Positions 1-5,058 of a stretch of 5,058 nt of DNA are shown piece after piece. Position numbers and translations under genes: made by a program. Every line of letters begins with the position of its first letter. Position 1 is the stretch's first letter. The notes beneath the pieces are model-generated. The model did not search any database. It was not told the origin of the DNA and was given only the letters and a program-made list of their open reading frames with translations. The stretch is from an uncultured bacterium (lineage in GTDB: Bacteria > Bacillota > Clostridia > Oscillospirales > Oscillospiraceae): contig CAJMQR010000079.1 in NCBI GenBank assembly GCA_905215665.1, positions 1 to 5,058 of the forward strand. Direction: 5' to 3'.

Positions 1-743
1 GCGATCTCCTCGGCAATCTGGTTCTTGAGATCGTCGTACTTCTCCATCTCGGCATCATATTCCTGCGCGTTGGCAATCAGCTCGTCGAGCAAGGCCTCGG
101 ATTGCTCCCGTTTGGCCGCCAGCTCTATCTCCGCGGCGGCAAGCTCGGTTTTCTTTTCCTCAACCGCCGTCTTCTGCGCCGCAAGATCCTCCTTCGCGGA
201 GAGAAGCTCGCCTGCCAGCGAACGGAGCTCGTCCATCATGCGCTGGTCGCTTCTGGCGATCTCCTCGACCATGGCAATGCGGTTGAGCATCTCGGAGAAG
301 CTGTTGGCCCGGAAAATCACAGCCCAGTATGAGATGTCGCCCTGCTCCTGCATGGCGCGCAGCCGCTGCTTGTAGCGTTCGAGCAGGTCGCTCTGCTCCT
401 GCTGAAGCGCGTCCAGCGAAGCCTGCTTCTCCGCAATCAGCAGATTATACTGCTTGAGCTGCTCGTTGAGATTCTGCACTTCCTGATAGATCAGCGTGAC
501 CTGTTGATCCACCTGTGCGCGCTGATCGACAACGGAGAGTGTTTTTTGATCGTTTTCATCAATTTTTTCCTGCAGCGCATCCTGCTGCTCCTTGATCGCG
601 TCAGCCTTTTTCTCCAGCTCGTCCAGTTCGTCCTGAATGTCCGCGGAACTGACCGCAAACACAGGAGAGAACAGGCCGGCCGAGAGGGAAAGCACCAGCA
701 GCGCAGCGCAGAAAAAGCGGAGGGAAAATTTCAGTTTTTTCAA
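1..743 (-). CDS. Secreted coiled-coil protein, N-terminal part of a PcsB/CwlO/EnvC-like murein hydrolase or its activator (partial)
   Basis: The reading frame is open from a TTG at 743-741 to the window edge, giving 247 residues with the C-terminus missing. Residues 1-30 form a signal peptide: basic KKLK, a hydrophobic core at about 6-28, and a likely cut after the VFA at 28-30. Residues 33-130 and about 160-247 are Glu/Gln/Lys/Leu-rich heptad-like helices. Between them, about 120-172, is a stretch (ERYKQRLRAMQEQG, then SYWAVIFRANSFSEMLNR) typical of the PcsB/CwlO/EnvC coiled-coil family. In that family the coiled coil docks on FtsX and holds a C-terminal hydrolase domain (CHAP, NlpC/P60 or M23) inactive until FtsEX acts. 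An M23 domain is my guess, but it would lie outside the window. TTG is chosen because AAGGG at 755-751 lies 7 nt upstream and overlaps the ftsX stop, and because the next in-frame ATG is residue 131 and would lose the signal peptide. The gene follows ftsX after 10 nt, so it is probably translationally coupled. Confidence 0.88.
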   Translation of the reverse strand, partial: MKKLKFSLRFFCAALLVLSLSAGLFSPVFAVSSADIQDELDELEKKADAIKEQQDALQEKIDENDQKTLSVVDQRAQVDQQVTLIYQEVQNLNEQLKQYNLLIAEKQASLDALQQEQSDLLERYKQRLRAMQEQGDISYWAVIFRANSFSEMLNRIAMVEEIARSDQRMMDELRSLAGELLSAKEDLAAQKTAVEEKKTELAAAEIELAAKREQSEALLDELIANAQEYDAEMEKYDDLKNQIAEEI

Positions 744-753
744 AGTATCACCC

Positions 754-1638
754 TTAAACTTTCAGGAAACGACGGATGGACATCAAACTGCCGACAATGC
801 CGATGAGGAAGCCGGCAACCGCGCAGATGGCAGCCATCGGCCACAGAACCTCCGTAAACGGCACAATGGTGAGGAAATCAAGAGAGCCGGTATTCTGGAT
901 GGCAGTCCGGATTGCCTCATAAAGGCCCCACTCCAGGAAGAAAGAGAAGACCGCGCCGAACAGCCCCAGCAGGAAGCCCTCCACCACAAAGGGCAGACGG
1001 ATGAAGCTGTTGGTCGCACCGACCATTTTCATGATGGCGATTTCTTCACGCCGGTCAAACATCGCAAGACGGATTGTATTGGAAATAATGATCAGCGAGA
1101 CAATCAGCAGTACGGCGGAAATCGCCATCGCAGCAATATACAGCACGTTCCGAACCGTGGACAGCCCGGCCGCGACCTCCGGCTGCGCGTGGATCTCCGC
1201 GACGCCGGGAAGCTTGGAGAGCGCCTCGATGGTTTCCGTGAGTTTGCCGTTGTCCTCCAGCGTGACAATATACTGATCCCGCATCGTCTCTGCGGTTACG
1301 CCCTCGTACATGGCCTGATTGTATTCGTCGATAAATTCCTGGAGCGCCTGCTCACGGGAGACAAATTCCGCATTCGCCACATTATCGACCAGATTGATCT
1401 GAGACCCGACGCTTTTGGCCTGCGCGGAGGTATAATTCTCGTCGATGCAGACCAGAATCTCATTCTCCTGCTGCAGCTCCTCGACAATCAGATCCAGATT
1501 ATATGTAATCAGTCCGAAGCTGGTGACGATCACAAGGCACGCGACCGTAATGCAGATCGCGGCGAAGGACATAAATCCGTGCTTGAACAGGGCGCGCACG
1601 CCTTCGCTCAGCAGGAAGCTGAAATTATTGTTCTTCAT
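754..1638 (-). CDS. ftsX: Cell-division ABC transporter-like membrane subunit FtsX
   Basis: This 294-residue protein has the full FtsX layout. A short cytoplasmic N-terminus leads to TM1 at about 22-46. An extracellular domain at about 47-164 follows, then TM2 at about 165-187, TM3 at about 215-236 and TM4 at about 264-286. The cytoplasmic segment FDRREEIAIMKMVGATNSFI (194-213) is the coupling region that contacts the FtsE ATPase and is the most conserved part of the family. FtsX does not transport a substrate; it transmits ATP-driven shape change from FtsE to an extracellular peptidoglycan hydrolase, here presumably the product of the next gene. The frame stays open upstream to 1794, but ATG at 1638 gives the usual MKNNNFSFLLSEG-type N-terminus and avoids a long overlap with ftsE. 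The start overlaps the end of ftsE by 14 nt and has only a weak Shine-Dalgarno, consistent with translational coupling. Length and motifs are intact. Confidence 0.96.
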   Translation of the reverse strand: MKNNNFSFLLSEGVRALFKHGFMSFAAICITVACLVIVTSFGLITYNLDLIVEELQQENEILVCIDENYTSAQAKSVGSQINLVDNVANAEFVSREQALQEFIDEYNQAMYEGVTAETMRDQYIVTLEDNGKLTETIEALSKLPGVAEIHAQPEVAAGLSTVRNVLYIAAMAISAVLLIVSLIIISNTIRLAMFDRREEIAIMKMVGATNSFIRLPFVVEGFLLGLFGAVFSFFLEWGLYEAIRTAIQNTGSLDFLTIVPFTEVLWPMAAICAVAGFLIGIVGSLMSIRRFLKV

Positions 1639-2314
1639 AATTGTAGTACCCGTCCATTCCGTCGCTGATGACTTTGCCGTTGTTGATGGCAACGACCCGC
1701 TTGGTGAAGCGGTCAACCAGAGATTTTTCATGCGTAACGACCATGACCGTCGTTCCCAACGCGTTGATCTGCTCCAGCAGCAGCATGATCTCAAAGGAGC
1801 GGGCGGGATCCAGGTTGCCCGTCGGCTCGTCCGCGATGATCATGGTCGGATTGTTGATGAGCGCGCGTGCGATGGCCACACGCTGCTGCTCGCCGCCGGA
1901 CAGCTCGTTCGGCAGACGGCGCGCTTTGTTTTCCAGTCCGACCAGCTCCAGCACATAGGGCACGCGCTTTTTGATCTCCTTGGTCGACGCGCCGATGACG
2001 CGCATGGCAAAGGCAACGTTCTCGTAGACCGTCTTGTTTTCAATCAGGCGGAAGTCCTGGAAAATGACGCCGAGCGTGCGGCGCATATAGGGGACGGAAG
2101 AACGCTTGATGGACTCAAGCTTATAACCGTTGACCAGAATGGAGCCGGAGGTCGGCTTCAGTTCTGCGGTCAGCAACTTGATGATCGTGGATTTGCCGGA
2201 ACCGGACTGGCCGACGAGAAAAACGAACTCTCCGTCGTCGATGTGCATGTCGATACCGTTGAGGGCATGCGTTCCGGTTTCGTAGGTTTTGGTAACATTT
2301 ATCATGTCAATCAT
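1625..2314 (-). CDS. ftsE: Cell-division ABC ATPase FtsE
   Basis: This 229-residue protein, the normal FtsE length, carries every ABC ATPase motif. Walker A is GQSGSGKS at 35-42, the Q-loop glutamine is Q86 in FQDFRL, the signature is LSGGEQ at 138-143, Walker B is MIIADEP at 158-164 with catalytic E163, the D-loop is NLD at 167-169, and the H-loop histidine is H195. The opening MIDMINVTKTYETGTHALNGI matches FtsE rather than generic transporter ATPases, and the adjacent ftsX settles the identity. It hydrolyses ATP at the inner face of the membrane and drives FtsX to activate septal or lateral-wall hydrolases. The start at 2314 is the first in-frame ATG; a second at residue 4 is possible. The ribosome site is weak (GGGTG a few bases upstream), and the gene begins 17 nt after the regulator stop, so it is probably read from the same transcript. 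Confidence 0.97.
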   Translation of the reverse strand: MIDMINVTKTYETGTHALNGIDMHIDDGEFVFLVGQSGSGKSTIIKLLTAELKPTSGSILVNGYKLESIKRSSVPYMRRTLGVIFQDFRLIENKTVYENVAFAMRVIGASTKEIKKRVPYVLELVGLENKARRLPNELSGGEQQRVAIARALINNPTMIIADEPTGNLDPARSFEIMLLLEQINALGTTVMVVTHEKSLVDRFTKRVVAINNGKVISDGMDGYYNYEEQ

Positions 2315-2331
2315 AGTAACACCCAGACTCT

Positions 2332-3426
2332 TTAAAGCATGTGATTCTCGCGGGAAGCGAGGTATTTTTTGACCATGAGCGCGACCTTGAAGATAATGGC
2401 ATCATCAAATTCACGCAGGTCAAGGCCGGTCAGCTTCTTGATCTTCTCAAGGCGGTAGACCAGCGTGTTGCGGTGGACAAACAGCTTCCGGGACGTCTCG
2501 GAGACGTTCAGGCTGTTTTCAAAGAACATGTTGATGGTGAAAAGCGTCTCCTGATCGAGAGAGTCGATGGAGTTCTTCTTAAACACCTCGGAGAGGAAAA
2601 TCTCGCAGAGCGTGGTCGGGAGCTGATAGATCAGCCGGCCGATGCCGAGATTCTCATAGTTGATAATGGTCTTTTCCGTATCGAAAACCTTGCCGACCTC
2701 AATGGCGACCTGCGCTTCCTTATAGGAATCCGCAAGCTCACGCAGATGCTCGGAGATGGTGCCGATACCGATGGTCGTGCGGACGAACAGCTCGGACTTC
2801 AGGCGCTCCTCAATGGTGCGCGCAAAGCGGGTCAGGTCGTCGGCCGTCGTATCCGCGGGAACCTGACGGACAACGGCAATATCCGTTTCATTGACGTTGA
2901 TGACAAAGTCCTGCTGCGAATCGGGGAACATGCTCTGCAGCAGCTCAACAACACTGACGTCCGCCCTGCCAAGCTGGCGGATCAGGAACACAACGCGGGG
3001 CAGCTCCGTCTGAAAATGCAGCTCCTTCGCCCGGATATAGATATCTCCGGGCAGAATGTTGTCGGTAATGATGTTTTTGACAAAGGTTCCCCTGTCGTGC
3101 TTCTCCTCATAATACGTTTTCGTGAAGCTCAGGGACACCTGCGCCATACGGCAGGCGCACAGCGCCGCGCCGTCCGTCCCCTTTGTAAAGACGGAAAAAC
3201 CGTAGGTCGGATTCCATCCCTTCAGCGTGAGGAAGGTATACTCCCCCCAGAAAACGGGAGCGTCCGGCATTGCCGCGATGGCAGTTGCTGCATCCGGCCA
3301 TTTTTCTCCGATCAGGGCAGCGTCGCTGCTGGAAATCACGACGCCGTCCGTATCCACCACGCCCATGGGAACACCGGCGGCCTCGCTGAGCTGTGTCACA
3401 ACACCCTGAAAAATACGACTGGACAT
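2332..3426 (-). CDS. CdaR/PucR-family helix-turn-helix transcriptional regulator
   Basis: The protein has 364 residues. Residues about 5-100 resemble a small-molecule sensor of the sugar-diacid-recognition/PAS-like kind (GVPMGVVDTDGVVISSSD at 18-35, then IGE). Residues about 140-250 resemble the degenerate GGDEF-like domain of CdaR proteins (TTIGIGTISEHLRELADSYK at 217-236). Residues about 293-350 are the PucR-type C-terminal HTH, with NVSETSRKLFVHRNTLVYRL at 307-326 as the DNA-contacting region. Family members sense metabolites and control nearby genes. The ligand here is unknown; C90 and C92 in the sensor end (LCAC) are notable but unproven. The frame extends upstream to 3513, but ATG 3426 is preferred because AAGGAGG sits 9 nt upstream and a good promoter lies inside the longer version. 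It precedes ftsE by 17 nt with no terminator, so it looks like the first gene of the ftsEX operon and may control it and itself. Confidence 0.9.
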   Translation of the reverse strand: MSSRIFQGVVTQLSEAAGVPMGVVDTDGVVISSSDAALIGEKWPDAATAIAAMPDAPVFWGEYTFLTLKGWNPTYGFSVFTKGTDGAALCACRMAQVSLSFTKTYYEEKHDRGTFVKNIITDNILPGDIYIRAKELHFQTELPRVVFLIRQLGRADVSVVELLQSMFPDSQQDFVINVNETDIAVVRQVPADTTADDLTRFARTIEERLKSELFVRTTIGIGTISEHLRELADSYKEAQVAIEVGKVFDTEKTIINYENLGIGRLIYQLPTTLCEIFLSEVFKKNSIDSLDQETLFTINMFFENSLNVSETSRKLFVHRNTLVYRLEKIKKLTGLDLREFDDAIIFKVALMVKKYLASRENHML

Positions 3427-3435
3427 ATGCGTTGT

Positions 3436-3442
3436 CCTCCTT
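3436..3442 (-). promoter_or_regulatory. Strong Shine-Dalgarno for the CdaR/PucR-like regulator
   Basis: The minus strand reads AAGGAGG here, with 9 nt before the ATG at 3426. It is the only near-consensus ribosome site near the possible starts of this gene and decides between the 3426 start and the longer frame beginning at 3513. Confidence 0.85.
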
Positions 3443-3479
3443 ACCATTGAAAGAAAATGTCGATATTCGGCAAAATTCA

Positions 3480-3494
3480 ATAGTATAATACTAT
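3480..3494. promoter_or_regulatory. 15-bp palindrome over the -10 element (possible operator)
   Basis: The sequence ATAGTAT-A-ATACTAT is a perfect inverted repeat with 7-bp arms around a single central base. It covers the candidate -10 hexamer of the regulator promoter. A one-base centre argues against an RNA hairpin and for a dimeric protein site, so autoregulation or repression of the operon is a reasonable inference. A rival reading is that it is simply an AT-rich -10 region that happens to be symmetrical. Confidence 0.45.
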
Positions 3495-3513
3495 CTTTTT
3501 CGTCAGAATGCAA
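3485..3513 (-). promoter_or_regulatory. Candidate sigma-A promoter for the regulator-ftsEX operon
   Basis: On the minus strand TTGCAT (3513-3508; three of six consensus bases, with the important TTG) is followed after exactly 17 nt by TATTAT (3490-3485; five of six). Transcription would begin near 3478, leaving a leader of about 50 nt that includes the strong ribosome site. It lies in an AT-rich spacer directly upstream of the regulator. No better candidate with correct spacing was seen; TTGACG at about 3581-3576 with TCTAAA downstream is a weaker alternative. Confidence 0.5.
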
Positions 3514-3632
3514 TAGGTGTTGAGCATTTTATTTCAAAATATAGCAGCATTTTTAGATGTTTTTCATAATTCCTTCGTCAATATGGCCAAAATCATCCCT
3601 TCCAGTTTTTGCACATTGAATCAAATTCGGAT

Positions 3633-4346
3633 TTAATCTGCTTCGTCAAATTGAACAGACTCCAGGGCTTTGATTTCTTCATCAGTAACTTCACGCGTCA
3701 TTCCAAGCGGCAGCTCTCCGAGCTGCAGGCCGCCCTCCGAGAGCCGCCGGAGATAGGTGACCGGCTTTCCCCTGCTGGCCAGCATACGCCGGACCTGATG
3801 GTATTTCCCCTCGCAGACATACACAAGGCTTTTTCCCTCCCCCAACGGCGCAAGGACTGCCGGGAGACACCGCGTTCCGTCGCGCAAAACACAGCCTGCG
3901 TGGAAAGCGTCAACGTCGGAGGCATCCGCCGTCCCCTCATGCTCAGCGTAATAGCATTTTTCCACGCCGCGCCGGGGCGAGAGCAGACGGTGCGCAAGCT
4001 GACCGTCGTTCGTCAACAGAAGCAGCCCCTCCGTATCCTTGTCCAGACGCCCGACGGGAAAAAGGCCGCGGTATTGCGGCGGCAGAAGCTCCATGACGGT
4101 TCGGTCGCGCGGGTCGGAGGTGGAGGTGACATAGCCCGCCGGCTTGTTCAGCATCAGGACGATCCGCCGCGCGCCGCCGACACGCACCCCATCCAGAAAG
4201 ATTTCATCCGTCTTTTCGTCCACCTTATATTCCGGTTCCCGGATGACGGTATTCCCCACCTGCACCCGACCCGCGCGGATGATCTGCCGCAGTTGACTGC
4301 GCGAAGCGACCTTGCTGTCGGAAAGAAACTTATCCAAGCGCTGCAT
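3633..4346 (-). CDS. rsuA: 16S rRNA pseudouridine synthase, RsuA family
   Basis: This complete protein has 237 residues, typical for the family. An S4 RNA-binding domain occupies about 1-50 (MQRLDKFLSDSKVASRSQLR at 1-20, AGRVQVG at 25-31). The catalytic domain has LNKPAGYVTST at 66-76, the active-site motif GRLDKDTEGLLLLTNDG at 99-115 with catalytic aspartate D102, and the late motif EGKYHQVRRML at 179-189. This pattern fits the RsuA/RluB/RluE/RluF branch. RsuA converts a uridine of 16S rRNA (position 516 in E. coli) to pseudouridine, but the exact target cannot be read from sequence alone. ATG 4346 has an AGGGAG ribosome site about 8 nt upstream. The gene is divergent from the DUF4830-type gene, with 78 bp between the starts. 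No convincing terminator follows its stop, so some read-through into the regulator 206 bp downstream is possible. Confidence 0.93.
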   Translation of the reverse strand: MQRLDKFLSDSKVASRSQLRQIIRAGRVQVGNTVIREPEYKVDEKTDEIFLDGVRVGGARRIVLMLNKPAGYVTSTSDPRDRTVMELLPPQYRGLFPVGRLDKDTEGLLLLTNDGQLAHRLLSPRRGVEKCYYAEHEGTADASDVDAFHAGCVLRDGTRCLPAVLAPLGEGKSLVYVCEGKYHQVRRMLASRGKPVTYLRRLSEGGLQLGELPLGMTREVTDEEIKALESVQFDEAD

Positions 4347-4370
4347 TGTCTGATCTCCCTTCGGAATATT

Positions 4371-4386
4371 TGTCCAAAACCGGACA
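4371..4386. repeat. Inverted repeat TGTCC-N6-GGACA in the divergent spacer
   Basis: Two perfect 5-bp arms are separated by six bases, centred between the start codons of rsuA and the DUF4830-type gene and lying between the candidate promoter elements. It could be a protein site serving both directions, but arms this short can arise by chance. Confidence 0.35.
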
Positions 4387-4396
4387 TACAGTGTAT
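4386..4396. repeat. 11-bp palindrome ATACA-G-TGTAT in the divergent spacer
   Basis: Perfect 5-bp arms surround a single base, immediately next to the TGTCC/GGACA repeat and running into the candidate plus-strand -10 element. The one-base centre rules out a stable hairpin and would suit an operator for a dimeric regulator. There is no direct evidence for which protein would bind. Confidence 0.35.
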
Positions 4397-4424
4397 CACA
4401 TCAATCACTTCTGGGGGGAATTCC

Positions 4425-5006
4425 ATGTTTGTTATGACTGCAAAAATATCAAAGCCCAAGCTGATCGCCGCAGCCATCGTCCTCGTCGCGGTAATTCTGC
4501 TGATCGTTCTGCTGGTCAGCGGTGGCAGCGGCAAAAAGGCTGCGCTGGAAGCCGCGCCTGCCGGGGCCACCAATGACGAGCGGGTCGCATTTCTTGCCAC
4601 CTTCGGCTGGAACGTCAACGCGGAGCCGAAGGAGGTGCAAAAAGTCCGGATCCCGGAAAACACGGACAACAAGGTCTTCAGCCGCTACAATGAATTGCAG
4701 CGCAGCCAGGGCTTTGATCTGTCCGCTTTCGGCGGAAAAGACGCCATGCGCTATGTGTATGAGATCCTGAATTATCCGGACGCGGCGTCACCGGTCTATG
4801 CCAGCATTCTCGTCTATGAGGGACATATCATAGGCGGCGACATTACCAACACCGCGCCGGACGGCAAGATCCACGGCTTCGCCATGCCGACCTCTCCCTC
4901 CGCCACTACGCCCACGGAACCGGAGGAATCCACCGACGGCTCCGCTTCCTCCGACACGGGCGAAAGCACGGAACCGGCCGAGCCAAGCGCCTCGTCCGCT
5001 TCCTAG
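4425..5006 (+). CDS. Membrane-anchored DUF4830-type protein of unknown function
   Basis: This complete protein has 193 residues. Residues 1-11 are short and basic, 12-32 form one strongly hydrophobic membrane helix (LIAAAIVLVAVILLIVLLV), and the rest is predicted to lie outside the cell. Residues about 50-153 match my memory of the DUF4830 family: a FLATFGWNVN start at 56-65, NELQRSQGFDLSAFGGK at 89-105, YEILNYP at 112-118, and VYEGHIIGGDI at 130-140. No enzymatic motif is visible. Residues about 156-193 are a low-complexity Ser/Thr/Pro/Glu tail with many acidic residues and no wall-sorting signal. ATG 4425 is preceded by an unusual run of six G followed by AA (4413-4420), a usable ribosome site. 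The frame is open upstream to 3609, but that part is antisense to rsuA. Function is unknown, and the divergent rsuA gives no clue. Confidence 0.8.
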   Translation: MFVMTAKISKPKLIAAAIVLVAVILLIVLLVSGGSGKKAALEAAPAGATNDERVAFLATFGWNVNAEPKEVQKVRIPENTDNKVFSRYNELQRSQGFDLSAFGGKDAMRYVYEILNYPDAASPVYASILVYEGHIIGGDITNTAPDGKIHGFAMPTSPSATTPTEPEESTDGSASSDTGESTEPAEPSASSAS

Positions 5007-5058
5007 GGAAGCTCTGATTCAATCAACAAGAGTGGGCGGTGAGAGATTTTTCGTCAAG
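5007..5058. other. Non-coding tail after the DUF4830-type gene; possible repeat or insertion-element edge
   Basis: The last 52 bases contain no gene I can recognise and no complete terminator hairpin. The segment begins GGAAGCTCTGATTCAATCA directly after the stop codon, which has the look of the ends of some dispersed repeats or insertion elements. This rests on impression only, as no paired inverted end is available within the window. Confidence 0.2.

Larger units (their letters stand above)
4370..4399 (+). promoter_or_regulatory. Candidate promoter for the DUF4830-type gene
   Basis: TTGTCC (4370-4375, four of six) is followed after 18 nt by TATCAC (4394-4399, four of six). Transcription would begin near 4406, leaving a leader of about 20 nt that contains the ribosome site. 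Each element is only a moderate match, so this is tentative. Confidence 0.35.

Noticed and set aside
637..1668. Long plus-strand open frame of 343 codons opposite ftsX
   Set aside because: It is antisense to a confident ftsX gene, has a low-complexity charged composition and no recognisable domain. The opposite frame is open because of codon bias.
1639..1794. 52-residue upstream extension of ftsX
   Set aside because: It lies entirely within ftsE, is rich in Ser/Trp/Arg from out-of-frame reading, and the normal FtsX N-terminus begins at 1638.
2341..3450. Long plus-strand open frame of 369 codons opposite the regulator
   Set aside because: It mirrors the regulator frame, has no recognisable domain, and ends beyond the regulator start with no ribosome site support.
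3427..3513. 29-residue N-terminal extension of the regulator, starting at 3513
   Set aside because: It lacks a ribosome site, would contain the candidate -10 box and palindrome, and does not resemble the family N-terminus. ATG 3426 has AAGGAGG at 9 nt.
3555..3580. Tiny minus-strand frame ATG-AAA-AAC-ATC-TAA with GAAGGA just upstream, as a leader peptide
   Set aside because: Four codons with no attenuator hairpin and upstream of the candidate promoter; most likely chance.
3622..3637. AAAT-TCGG-ATTT mini-hairpin at the end of rsuA as a terminator
   Set aside because: The stem has only four A/T pairs and no adjoining T-run on the minus strand, so it is too weak to call.
3609..4424. 272-codon upstream extension of the DUF4830-type frame
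   Set aside because: It is antisense to rsuA with all its motifs intact. The membrane-anchor start at 4425 has its own ribosome site.

Overview
The window looks like chromosomal DNA of a Gram-positive Clostridia bacterium, most likely of the Oscillospiraceae/Ruminococcaceae type. This is inferred from three things: an ftsE-ftsX-coiled-coil hydrolase gene order, a DUF4830-type protein of the kind common in Clostridia, and moderately GC-rich genes separated by AT-rich intergenic DNA. No 16S rRNA or other taxonomic marker is present, so the assignment is tentative. Five protein genes are complete and one is cut by the left edge. I see no tRNA, rRNA, CRISPR array or complete mobile element.

From the right-hand end of the minus-strand cluster, the order of transcription is as follows. 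A CdaR/PucR-family regulator (3426 to 2332) is followed after 17 nt by ftsE (2314 to 1625). ftsE overlaps ftsX (1638 to 754) by 14 nt. After a further 10 nt comes a secreted coiled-coil protein (743 to the window edge) that begins with TTG and resembles the N-terminal half of PcsB/CwlO/EnvC-type murein hydrolases. The tight spacing and absence of visible internal terminators suggest one operon. FtsE (ATPase) and FtsX (membrane subunit) form an ABC-type complex that switches on a peptidoglycan hydrolase outside the membrane, and the third gene is the obvious partner. The unusual element is the regulator at the head of the operon: its architecture is that of sugar-diacid or metabolite-type regulators, not known cell-division regulators. 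A candidate promoter with a 15-bp palindrome over its -10 element lies just upstream of it.

Upstream of the regulator, after a 206-bp AT-rich spacer, lies a minus-strand RsuA-family 16S rRNA pseudouridine synthase gene (4346 to 3633). It is divergent from a plus-strand gene for a small membrane-anchored DUF4830-type protein (4425 to 5006). The 78-bp divergent spacer carries two small inverted repeats and a plausible promoter. The last 52 bases after that gene hold no recognisable gene and may be the edge of a dispersed repeat, which is a weak suggestion only.

Most of the window is ordinary core-genome content. The items most worth a second look are the regulator-ftsEX linkage, the palindrome at its promoter, the TTG start of the hydrolase gene, and the structured divergent spacer between rsuA and the DUF4830 gene.
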